A DNA stretch of 64,000 bases from assembly GCA_030830965.1 (NCBI GenBank), contig JAURLX010000030.1, forward strand, positions 43,310 through 107,309, read 5' to 3'. Below, in pieces: positions 34,673 to 42,684 of the stretch. Positions within the stretch are counted from its first letter, which is position 1; every line of letters begins with the position of its first letter. The notes below the pieces were generated by a model that saw nothing but the letters and a program-made list of their open reading frames with translations, was not told where the DNA came from and made no database searches. A program made the translations under genes and the position numbers. Source of the DNA: Verrucomicrobiota bacterium. Its GTDB lineage: Bacteria > Verrucomicrobiota > Verrucomicrobiia > Opitutales > UBA953.

Positions 34673-36058
34673 TCAGGCGATGATCTTGTTGATGACGTTG
34701 CCGAAGTTGTCGGTGAGACGGAAGTCGCGGCCGTTGTAGCGGTAGGTGAGCTTGGTGTGGTCGAAGCCCATCAGACGCAGGATGGTCGCGTGCAGGTCGT
34801 GCACGTGGCAGCCGTCGGCAGCCACCTGGGCGCCGATCTCGTCGGTTTCGCCGTAGGCGGTGCCGCCCTTGACGCCGCCGCCGGCCATCCAGCAGCAGAA
34901 AGCCTTGGACCAGTGGTCGCGGCCAGAAGCCTGGTTGACGCGTCCTGCGGTGGAGGGGGTGCGGCCGAACTCGCCGCCCCAGAGAATCAGCGTCTCGTCG
35001 AGAAGTCCGCGCTGCTTGAGGTCTGCGATGAGGGCGGCGGCGGGCTGGTCGATGGCGCCTCCGGTGCGGTTGATGGAGGTGAAGAGGTTGGTGTGGTGGT
35101 CCCAGCCTCCCGCGTCGATCTGGACGAAGCGGACGCCGCGCTCGACGAGGCGGCGGGCGCAGAGGAGCTTGGCTCCGAGGTCGGTCTTACCGTACTTCTC
35201 GCGGATGGCTTCCGGCTCCTTGGTGATGTCGAAGGCGTCGGTCGCGGCGGTCTGCATGCGGAAAGCGAGCTCGAAGGACTCGATGCGGGCCTCAAGCTGC
35301 TCGTCACGCTGGACGGTCTGCATGTGGCGGTCGTTGAGCTGGTGGACGAGGTCCAGCTGCTTGCGCTGGGCGTCCATCGTGGTGAACTCGCTCTGCAGAT
35401 TGGGAATCACCTTGCTCGGGGCGGCGCCCGCGCGGAAGGAGGTGTTGGCGCCCTGGTAGAGGGACGGAAGGAAGGCCGAGGTGCGGGCGTCGGCGTTACC
35501 GCCGAGGCTCACGAAGCCGGGGAGATCCTGGCTCTCGGTGCCCAGTCCGTAGAGAATCCAGGAGCCCATGGAGGGCTTGGGGAGGATCGCCGAGCCGGTG
35601 TGCATCAGCTTGGCGGCGGGACCGTGGGCGGGCAGCTCCTGGTACATGGAGCGGATCACGCACATGTTGTCGGCCTGCTCCTGAAGCTTCGGGAAGATCT
35701 CGGAAATCTCGAGGCCGGACTTGCCGCACTTCTTGAACTCGAAGGGCGTGGGGAAGAGGACCCCGCCCATGCCGGAAGCGGACTGGTCGGCGAGCTCCTT
35801 CATCTTCGGCTTGTAGTCGAAGGTATCGAGGTGAGAGGGCGCGCCACCCGCGAAGATGTGGATGATGTGCTTGGCCTTGGCGGCCAACGGGGCCTTGCGG
35901 GGCTTGAGGCTGGCGACCTCGGCGCGGGCGTCGGCGACCATGTAGTCAGCGACCATCGTGCCGAAGGCGAGCGTGCCCATGCTCAGGCCGGTACGGGCGA
36001 GGAACTCGCGGCGGGAGTTCGGGGTGGGCAGGCTGTTGCTGCAGTTGGGGGTGCTCAT
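34673..36058 (-). CDS. DUF1501 protein, Tat-exported
   Basis: 461 aa. The N terminus has a twin-arginine signal (NSRREFLARTGLSMGTLAFG). AKHIIHIFAGGAPSHLDTFD, MCVIRSMYQELPAHGPA, RFVQIDAGGWDHHTNLF, LILWGGEFGRTPS and GRDHWSKAFCCWMAGGGVKG are standard DUF1501 motifs, with a fold related to alkaline phosphatase/sulfatase (Asp/His-rich metal-like sites). It is probably periplasmic. It starts 41 nt after the PSD1 gene at 36100-39201, the usual pairing in Planctomycetes and Verrucomicrobia. The reaction is unknown. Confidence 0.93.
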   Translation of the reverse strand: MSTPNCSNSLPTPNSRREFLARTGLSMGTLAFGTMVADYMVADARAEVASLKPRKAPLAAKAKHIIHIFAGGAPSHLDTFDYKPKMKELADQSASGMGGVLFPTPFEFKKCGKSGLEISEIFPKLQEQADNMCVIRSMYQELPAHGPAAKLMHTGSAILPKPSMGSWILYGLGTESQDLPGFVSLGGNADARTSAFLPSLYQGANTSFRAGAAPSKVIPNLQSEFTTMDAQRKQLDLVHQLNDRHMQTVQRDEQLEARIESFELAFRMQTAATDAFDITKEPEAIREKYGKTDLGAKLLCARRLVERGVRFVQIDAGGWDHHTNLFTSINRTGGAIDQPAAALIADLKQRGLLDETLILWGGEFGRTPSTAGRVNQASGRDHWSKAFCCWMAGGGVKGGTAYGETDEIGAQVAADGCHVHDLHATILRLMGFDHTKLTYRYNGRDFRLTDNFGNVINKIIA

Positions 36059-36099
36059 CGGGGTGTCTTTAGTAGGATATAAGGTTAAGGATTCGCGGG

Positions 36100-39000
36100 T
36101 CAGTTCAAGTAAACAAACTCGTTGGAGCAGACCATGGACTGGACGAGCATCTCCCAGGGGGAGACCGGCTGCTTTCGGGACACTTTTTCGCCCAAATTCT
36201 GGATTACCCCCCCCTGGACGGTGGTCGTAATCTTCACGTCGGGGGCGGCCTTGGCGACCGCAGCGGCGGCCTTGGCGCCCCGGCTGACCTTGGAATACTT
36301 GGCAGGGCGGTCCGGCTCAGGGTCGTCGATGTACCCGACGATGCGGATGACGAACTCGCGGGCGATGCGCAGTTCGTCCGCGGTGGGCGTCCGCTGGTAC
36401 ATGATCTTGTAGAGCTGGACGATACGCTCCGTGTCGCTCGAAGCCTTGACGATCTCGGGACGGGCGGAGACGGAACGCGCCACCTCGATCGAGAGCGGGT
36501 TGTTCATGAAGAACAGGGCCTGCTGCGGAACGATGGAGGAGAGCCGCTTGGAGTTGGGCATGCTCGGGTCGGCGAAGTCGAACTGGGCCTGCATCTCGCT
36601 GAGCCGATCACGGTCGATGTAGCCGTACACGCTGCGACGATAGCTGTAGGGCTCGTCGGTGATGTTGACGGGCTTGCCGCCCATCGTCCGGTCCAGCTTG
36701 CCGGTGAGGGCGAGCATCGAGTCGCGGATGGCCTCGAAGTCCAGACGGCGGAGGTTGGCGTGCCAGAGCAGCCGGTTGCCGCCGTCGACCTTCATCGGGT
36801 CCACGGCTCCCTTGTTCACGACGAGCGGATTGACGAGCGGGTTGGCCGACTGGCGGTAGGCGGCGGACAGCAGGATCTTGCGGTGGAGGTTCTTGATCGA
36901 CCAACCGTTCTCGACGAACCAGTTGGCCATCCAGTCGAGCAGCTCGGGATGGGTGGGCTTGTCGGCCATGTTGCCGAAGTCATCCGCGGTGGAGACGATG
37001 CCGACGCCGAAATGGTGCATCCAGACGCGGTTGACCAGCACGCGGGAGGTGAGCGGGTTGGTGCGGCTGGCGATCGCGAGGGCAAGTTCGCGACGGCCGC
37101 TGCCCTCGTAGAAGGGCTGGCGCTCGGGGCCAGCCAGAATCTCGAGGAACTGCCGGGGGGCCACGGGGCCGCGCTTGTTGCGGTCGCCCCGGATGTAGAC
37201 GTAGCTGTCACGGGGCTGCTCCGCGTCGGTGACGACCATGGCTCGGCCGGGGCCGCCGGGGTGCGTGATGTCGAGCTGGCTGATCGCCTCGAACTTGAAG
37301 ATGTTCGCGGGCTTCACGTTGTTGCGGAAATTGATCTTGTCCTGCCAGGGCTCGCAGAACTGGCGCGTGGAGCAGGCGATGGTGAGGGTCTGGGTGGTGG
37401 AGATCTCCTCGAAGTCGGGCAGGGCCCAGGGGAAGGCGGCGAGCTGGGCGATGGCAGGGTCGTCCTTGGCGCCGCGGCGCCCCGGTTCGCCCCGCAGACG
37501 GATGTGGGCCTGGATGCGGTCGGCGTGGCGGGCGACGACCGTCTGGTAGGCCTCGGCCACCTCGTCGATCGACTTGGGGCGGAGGGGCTTGAGCGCGGCG
37601 GCGATGAGCGGGTTGACCTTGACCTTCTCGGAGGCGAGGACGTCCGCGATCGCCTTGGGCGCGCGCGCGGCGAACTCCGCCTCGGGTATCCTCTTGAGAG
37701 CGGCGAGCGGCGCGGTGACGGGAGAGTCGGGGCGGATGGAGATCGAGCCGTCGATCTCGCGCACGATGTCGAACTTGTACTTCTGCGAAGCGTCGAAGGC
37801 CTCGGGGCTACGGACCCCGTGGTATGCGGCCAGCAGCCGGCCGGCGAAGTCCTTGTGCAGGGTCTTCATCTGGCGGGAGATGTAGGTGTAGTAACCGCGC
37901 GTGTTGGCCTCCACGAGCTCGGCGAGCTTCTTGTCGTAGTCGGCGCGGGCGGGGCCGGTCATGGTGCTGACCTTGCCGGCGAGCGGCTCGCGGATGGTCG
38001 GGCCGTCGATGGGCTCGAGCACGCTGGCGAAGACGCCGTGGAGAGAATAGTAGTCGGACGCGGGGATGGGGTCGAACTTGTGGTCGTGGCAGCGGGAGCA
38101 GGCGACGGTCAGACCGAGGAAGCCCTTGGACGTGGCGTCGATGCGCTCGTCGATGAGGTCGTCCCGGTTCTGGAAGCGCTTGCCCACGGTGATGAAGCCC
38201 AGCGCCGCGAGGCGGGGGTCGTCGGGCTGCACGCCGGGGATCTTGTCGGCGGCGAGCTGCTCGATGATGAACTGGTCGTAGGGCTTGTCGGAATTGAAGG
38301 CGTTGATCACGTAGTCCCGGTAGGTCCAGGAGTGCTCGAAGCGCTCGATGACCCCGTTCTGACGGAGCCCCTTGGAATCGGAATAGCGGGCGGTATCGAG
38401 CCAATGGCGACCCCAGCGTTCGCCGTAATGGGGGGAGGCCAGCAGGCGGTCCACCGTGCGCTCGACCACGCCGTAGGCGGCACGGGCGGGCTGCCCGTTG
38501 CGGAGGGCCAGGTTGTCGCGCAACACGGCCGCGTCGTAATCGCGGGCGAAGGCCTCGACCTCGGCGTTGGTGGGAGGCAGGCCGATGAGGTCGTACTGCA
38601 GGCGCCGCAGAAGGGCCTCGCCGTCGGCGGCGGGGCTGGGCCGCAGTCCCGCGGCGTCGAGCTTCGCCAGGACGAAGGCGTCGACCTCGTTCTGCACCCA
38701 GGCCGGCGAGCTGACCTTCGCGGGCACCTGCTGGGGCGTCACCGGCTGGAAGGCCCAGTGGGAACGCGCCTTGTCGGAAAGTCCGGTAAGCTTGATGGCT
38801 CCGCCGGCGGGCGCGGGCGCGCCCATCTTCACCCAGCGCTCAAGAAGGTCGATCTGCGCGCCGCCGAGCTTCGCGCCGCTCTTGCGCGGGGGCATCGAGA
38901 GCTCGGGGTCCTTCTGGTGAACCGCGGTGACGAGAAGCGACTTGCTTACGTCACCCGGAACGACCGCGGGGCCCAGGTCGCCGCCAGCCAGCATCGAGTC

Positions 39001-39201
39001 ACGGGAGTCAAGGATGAGACCGCCCTTCGAGACGCCCTTGTCCTTGGAGTGGCACTCGTAGCAGCGATCGGCGAGAATGGGCCGGACCTGACGCTCATAG
39101 AACTCGATGTCGGCCTGCGAGAACTTGGGCTCGGCGGGCTGGTCGGCACCGACCAGGATGCCGGTGAGTCCGAACAGAGGGAGGAGACGGAACGCTTTCA
39201 T
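36100..39201 (-). CDS. PSD1/DUF1549-DUF1553 di-haem exported protein, copy 1
   Basis: 1033 aa with a signal peptide (MKAFRLLPLFGLTGILVGA). An N-terminal cytochrome-c-like domain has CYECH (residues 47-51). The DUF1549 region follows (FVLAKLDAAGLRPSP, YDLIGLPPT, HYGERWGRHWLDTARYSDS) and holds a second haem motif, CSRCHDHKFDPIP. DUF1553 follows with NPLTSRVLVNRVWMHHFG, DDFGNMADKPTHPELLDW and YSYRRSVYGYIDRDRL, ending in SNEFVYLN. It is likely a periplasmic redox protein of unknown substrate. It is the copy directly upstream of the DUF1501 gene. It has its own AT-rich leader and putative promoter. Confidence 0.93.
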   Translation of the reverse strand: MKAFRLLPLFGLTGILVGADQPAEPKFSQADIEFYERQVRPILADRCYECHSKDKGVSKGGLILDSRDSMLAGGDLGPAVVPGDVSKSLLVTAVHQKDPELSMPPRKSGAKLGGAQIDLLERWVKMGAPAPAGGAIKLTGLSDKARSHWAFQPVTPQQVPAKVSSPAWVQNEVDAFVLAKLDAAGLRPSPAADGEALLRRLQYDLIGLPPTNAEVEAFARDYDAAVLRDNLALRNGQPARAAYGVVERTVDRLLASPHYGERWGRHWLDTARYSDSKGLRQNGVIERFEHSWTYRDYVINAFNSDKPYDQFIIEQLAADKIPGVQPDDPRLAALGFITVGKRFQNRDDLIDERIDATSKGFLGLTVACSRCHDHKFDPIPASDYYSLHGVFASVLEPIDGPTIREPLAGKVSTMTGPARADYDKKLAELVEANTRGYYTYISRQMKTLHKDFAGRLLAAYHGVRSPEAFDASQKYKFDIVREIDGSISIRPDSPVTAPLAALKRIPEAEFAARAPKAIADVLASEKVKVNPLIAAALKPLRPKSIDEVAEAYQTVVARHADRIQAHIRLRGEPGRRGAKDDPAIAQLAAFPWALPDFEEISTTQTLTIACSTRQFCEPWQDKINFRNNVKPANIFKFEAISQLDITHPGGPGRAMVVTDAEQPRDSYVYIRGDRNKRGPVAPRQFLEILAGPERQPFYEGSGRRELALAIASRTNPLTSRVLVNRVWMHHFGVGIVSTADDFGNMADKPTHPELLDWMANWFVENGWSIKNLHRKILLSAAYRQSANPLVNPLVVNKGAVDPMKVDGGNRLLWHANLRRLDFEAIRDSMLALTGKLDRTMGGKPVNITDEPYSYRRSVYGYIDRDRLSEMQAQFDFADPSMPNSKRLSSIVPQQALFFMNNPLSIEVARSVSARPEIVKASSDTERIVQLYKIMYQRTPTADELRIAREFVIRIVGYIDDPEPDRPAKYSKVSRGAKAAAAVAKAAPDVKITTTVQGGVIQNLGEKVSRKQPVSPWEMLVQSMVCSNEFVYLN

Positions 39202-39273
39202 GATAAAGTGGGGTAGGTGTCCTAAAACAAAACCCCAGTTTTGGCTGAGGTGTTACATAAAGGCTTATAAGGA

Positions 39274-39303
39274 ATACTATTTAGCCTGGCCCTGGGTGGG
39301 CAA
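39274..39303 (-). promoter_or_regulatory. Putative promoter of PSD1 copy 1
   Basis: On the minus strand, TTGCCC (39298-39303) and TAGTAT (39274-39279) are separated by 18 bp in an unusually AT-rich leader that runs to the start codon at 39201. Between the two, a weak hairpin CAAAAC/GTTTTG followed by TTTT lies at about 39224-39243, upstream of the start codon. Confidence 0.35.
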
Positions 39304-39332
39304 GGCGGGTTTGAGCCATAATAACGCCCAAT

Positions 39333-39361
39333 AAAAAGGCCGATTCCCGGAGGAATCGGCC
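39333..39361 (-). terminator. Terminator of PSD1 copy 2
   Basis: The 10-bp stem GGCCGATTCC/GGAATCGGCC with loop CGGA is followed on the minus strand by TTTTTATT, 20 nt past the stop at 39382. It shows that copies 1 and 2 are separate transcription units. Confidence 0.9.
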
Positions 39362-39381
39362 AAGGATTCGCCGAACAGGTC

Positions 39382-42300
39382 TCAGTTCACGTAGACAAAC
39401 TCGTTGGAGAGCATCAAGGCTTGGGCGAGCAACTCCATGGGGGTCAATGCTTTACGAGAAACACGCTCTCCGACATTGCGAATGCCGGTGGAAATGCCGT
39501 TCCCGGCGACCTCGGCCATGATCATGCCCTCCCCTTCCTCCGCCATCATGCCCGGTTCGGACATGGGGGCCGCGGAGCCACCCTTCTTGACGCCGAAAAG
39601 CCCAGGTCGGGCGGTCTTGCCAGTTCTGGCCGCAGGTGCGGCCTTGCCGGAGGAGATGCCAGGCGCGACCGCGCCGGAGGCGAGAGCCCGGGCGGCCTTG
39701 TCGACAAAGTCACGGGCCATGCGCACCTCCAGGGAAGTCGGCCGACGCTGGAAAAGCGCACGATACATCGCGGTCACGCGCATGTCCTCGGACATCGCGT
39801 TGACGACGTCCTTGCGGGCGGCCACGGCGCGGGCGACCTCGACGGACAGCGGGTTGTTCATGAAGAACAGGGCCTGCTGGGGAACGATCGTCGAATTGCG
39901 CTTGGTATTCGCGGCCTCGGGGTCGGCGTAGTCGAACTGGGTCAGTACGTCGTCCAGCCGGCGCCGGTCGATGTATCCGTAGAGGCTGCGGCGGTAGCTG
40001 TAGGGCTCGTCGGTGATGTTCACGGGGCGGCCGCCGACGGAAGCGTCGAGCTTGCCGGTAAGCACCAGCATCGAGTCGCGGATCGACTCGAAGTCGAGAC
40101 GGCGGAGCGTGCCGCGCCAGAGCAGGCGGTTGGCGGCGTCAACCTTCAGCGGATCGACCTCGCCCTTCTTGACGACCAGCGCGTTTACGTTGGGGTTGGA
40201 GTCCTGACGGTAGGTGGCGCTGAGGACGATCATGCGATGGAGCCGCTTCTGCTTCCAGCCATTGGCCACGAAGTCGGCGGCGAGCCAGTCGAGGAGCTCC
40301 GGATGCGAGGGCGGCAGCGACATGTTACCGAAGTCGTCAGGCGTGGTGACGATGCCATCGCCGAAGTGCTTGAGCCAGATCCGGTTCACGGCCACGCGCT
40401 GCGTAATGGCGGTGGACTTGTCGATGATGGAGCGTGCGAACTCGAGGCGCCCGGAGCCGTCGACGTAAGGACGACGCTCGCCCTGGGAGATGGCCTCGAG
40501 GAAGCGGCGAGGCACCACCTCGCCCTTCTTGTTTCGGTCGCCTCGGATGTAGACGTAGCTGTCGCGGGGCTCGTCGACGTCGTTCACGACCATCGCTCCC
40601 TTCGGGGCGCCCGGGTGGGTCATGCGAAGGGCGTTGATTGCCGGGAACATGAAGTAGCCGTTGGGCCGGTTGTTGTTGAGGCCGCCGTAGACCGGGCGGT
40701 TCTGCCAATCGGCGCAGAACTTGCGGGAGGTCATCATGGCGAGGAGCTCCTCGTTGGGCAGGAGGTCCTCGTAGTCCGGGCAGGGCCACGGGTAGGAGGC
40801 GAGCTGGGCGATCTCCGGACGCGACTGCGCACTGGCCCGGCCGGGCTTGGAGCAACGTTCGACATGCGCCATGATTTCGGCGTGATGCTTGCTGAAGACC
40901 TTCTGGTAGGCCACCGCCACATCCTCGATCGTGCGGGGCTTGAGCCCGCGCAGGCCCGCCGCGATGAGGGGGTTCACCGGGTTTTCCGGATCGACCAGCG
41001 AGTCGGCGAGCACACGGGCGGCGCGCTCCTCGAACTGGATGAGGGGCACCTTGAGCAGCCGAGCGAAGGGGCCGGTGATGGGCGAGTTGACCTGGATGCG
41101 CATGGCCTCGAGGTCGGGGATGCGCTCCATCTTGTACTTCTCGAGGATGTCCCCGTATTCCGTGGACCCGCCTCGGGTGGTGGCGAGCATCAGCCTTCCG
41201 GCGAGCTCCTTGTTGTAGAGCTCGCGGACCTCCCGGATATAGCGGAAGAAGCCCGCGACGCTCCGGTCCTGCAGTTCGTTGAGGCGCTTCTCGAAATCGG
41301 CGCGCGCGGCGGCGGCGGAAGGCGCGGCGGCGAGGAGCGGGGCCTCGCGAGGCTCCCGGATGGAGGCGAAGATCCCGTGTAGGGAGTAGTAGTCCTCGGC
41401 GGGGATGGGGTCGAACTTGTGGTCGTGGCATCGCGAGCAGGCCACCGTCATGCCGAGGAACGCCTTGGTGGTGGTGTCGATGCGCTCATCAATCTCGTCG
41501 TCCTTGTTGTCGAAGCGCTTGCCCACGGTCAGGAAGCCCAGCGCGGCCAGTCGCGGATCGTCGGGCGAGACGCCGGGGATGCGGTCGGCCGCGAGCTGCT
41601 CGAGGACGAAGTCGTCGTAGGGCTTGTCGGAGTTGAAGGCCTCGATGAGGTAGTCCCGGTAGGTCCAGGCGTACTCGTAACGGTAGCGCTCGAAGGAGTC
41701 GTTGACGTCAAGCTGCCCCGAGGTGTCGGAGTAGCGGGAGGTGTCCATCCAGTGGCGCGCCCACCGCTCTCCATAGTGAGGGGACGCAAGGAGCAGGTCG
41801 ACCTGCTTCTCGTAAACGGCCTCGAGGGCGCCGACGGGCTTCCCCTGGCGGGCGGCAATGGAGTCGGCCAGACGGGCGGAGTCCAGGGCCTTCATGAAGA
41901 ATTCGACCTGCTCGGAGGTGGGCGGCAGGCCGATGAGATCGTAATAGACTCTGCGCAGGTAGGCCTCGGGATCGGCTTCGGGGTTGGGCACCAGGCCCTT
42001 CTCCTCGAGCTTGGCAAGGACGAACGCGTCGATCGGATTGCGCACCCACTTCGCAGCCTTCACCTGCGGCACGACCTGGGGCTTGATGGGCTGGTAGGCC
42101 CAGTGACTCTTCGCTTTTTCAGTCAGCCCGGTCAGCTTGGCGCCGTTACCCAGAGGAGAGGGGGCGCCCATCTGGATCCACTGCTCCAACAGGGCGATCT
42201 TATCGTCGGGCAGCTTGCCCCCCTTCTTCTTGGGAGGCATCGCCAACTCGGCGTCCTCATAACGCACCGCACGGATGAGCAGGGACTTCTCGAGACTGCC

Positions 42301-42549
42301 CGGGACGACCGCAGGGCCTTCCTCTCCGCCCTTCAGCATGCCGTCGCGCGAGTCGAGGATGAGGCTGCCCTTCGCCGAGTTCTTGAGGTTGGAGTGGCAC
42401 TCGTAGCAGGAGTCGGAGAGAATCGGACGGATGTTCTTCTCGAAGAACTCGAGGCCGGCGGGGTCGGGCTTGGCAGGGGCTCCGGAAGCCTCCTCCTGGG
42501 CAGAAAGGACGACGGATGCGAGGAGGGGGAGGAGAAGGAGACGCTTCAT
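39382..42549 (-). CDS. PSD1/DUF1549-DUF1553 di-haem exported protein, copy 2
   Basis: 1055 aa. The start at 42549 gives a clean signal peptide (MKRLLLLPLLASVVLSAQ). First haem motif CYECH at 48-52; second CSRCHDHKFDPIP in DUF1549. Conserved blocks: HYGERWARHWMDTSRYSD, PYDDFVLEQLAADRIPGV, RDSYVYIRGDRNKKGEVVP, DDFGNMSLPPSHPELLDWL, FMNNPLSVEVARAVAARKD. Close paralogue of copies 1 and 3. It differs in a Gly/Ala/Met-rich stretch before the conserved C terminus SNEFVYVN (ISSGKAAPAARTGK, GMMAEEGEGMIMAEVAGN). No DUF1501 gene lies next to it. Confidence 0.93.
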   Translation of the reverse strand: MKRLLLLPLLASVVLSAQEEASGAPAKPDPAGLEFFEKNIRPILSDSCYECHSNLKNSAKGSLILDSRDGMLKGGEEGPAVVPGSLEKSLLIRAVRYEDAELAMPPKKKGGKLPDDKIALLEQWIQMGAPSPLGNGAKLTGLTEKAKSHWAYQPIKPQVVPQVKAAKWVRNPIDAFVLAKLEEKGLVPNPEADPEAYLRRVYYDLIGLPPTSEQVEFFMKALDSARLADSIAARQGKPVGALEAVYEKQVDLLLASPHYGERWARHWMDTSRYSDTSGQLDVNDSFERYRYEYAWTYRDYLIEAFNSDKPYDDFVLEQLAADRIPGVSPDDPRLAALGFLTVGKRFDNKDDEIDERIDTTTKAFLGMTVACSRCHDHKFDPIPAEDYYSLHGIFASIREPREAPLLAAAPSAAAARADFEKRLNELQDRSVAGFFRYIREVRELYNKELAGRLMLATTRGGSTEYGDILEKYKMERIPDLEAMRIQVNSPITGPFARLLKVPLIQFEERAARVLADSLVDPENPVNPLIAAGLRGLKPRTIEDVAVAYQKVFSKHHAEIMAHVERCSKPGRASAQSRPEIAQLASYPWPCPDYEDLLPNEELLAMMTSRKFCADWQNRPVYGGLNNNRPNGYFMFPAINALRMTHPGAPKGAMVVNDVDEPRDSYVYIRGDRNKKGEVVPRRFLEAISQGERRPYVDGSGRLEFARSIIDKSTAITQRVAVNRIWLKHFGDGIVTTPDDFGNMSLPPSHPELLDWLAADFVANGWKQKRLHRMIVLSATYRQDSNPNVNALVVKKGEVDPLKVDAANRLLWRGTLRRLDFESIRDSMLVLTGKLDASVGGRPVNITDEPYSYRRSLYGYIDRRRLDDVLTQFDYADPEAANTKRNSTIVPQQALFFMNNPLSVEVARAVAARKDVVNAMSEDMRVTAMYRALFQRRPTSLEVRMARDFVDKAARALASGAVAPGISSGKAAPAARTGKTARPGLFGVKKGGSAAPMSEPGMMAEEGEGMIMAEVAGNGISTGIRNVGERVSRKALTPMELLAQALMLSNEFVYVN

Positions 42550-42638
42550 GGCTGGGAATCCCGAAGGCGGGAGAGGCTCATCCACATAATGTCCATTACG
42601 ACCAGATTTCAAGGGTCAACCCCCGGCCGGCCAAAGAC

Positions 42639-42660
42639 AAAAGGCCGCCTTCCGGCGGCC
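42639..42660 (-). terminator. Terminator of PSD1 copy 3
   Basis: The 7-bp GGCCGCC/GGCGGCC stem with loop TTCC is followed on the minus strand by TTTTG; it lies 25 nt past the stop at 42685. Confidence 0.82.
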
Positions 42661-42684
42661 TTGGACACGGAACCTGAGCCCGCC

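Noticed and set aside
36760..39216. Very long open frame antisense to PSD1 copy 1 (818 codons)
   Set aside because: It mirrors the coding strand of a gene with clear domains; high third-position GC on one strand removes stops in the reverse frame. Its product is Gly/Val/Arg-rich without motifs. The same applies to the frames at 41419-44157 and 26198-28981.
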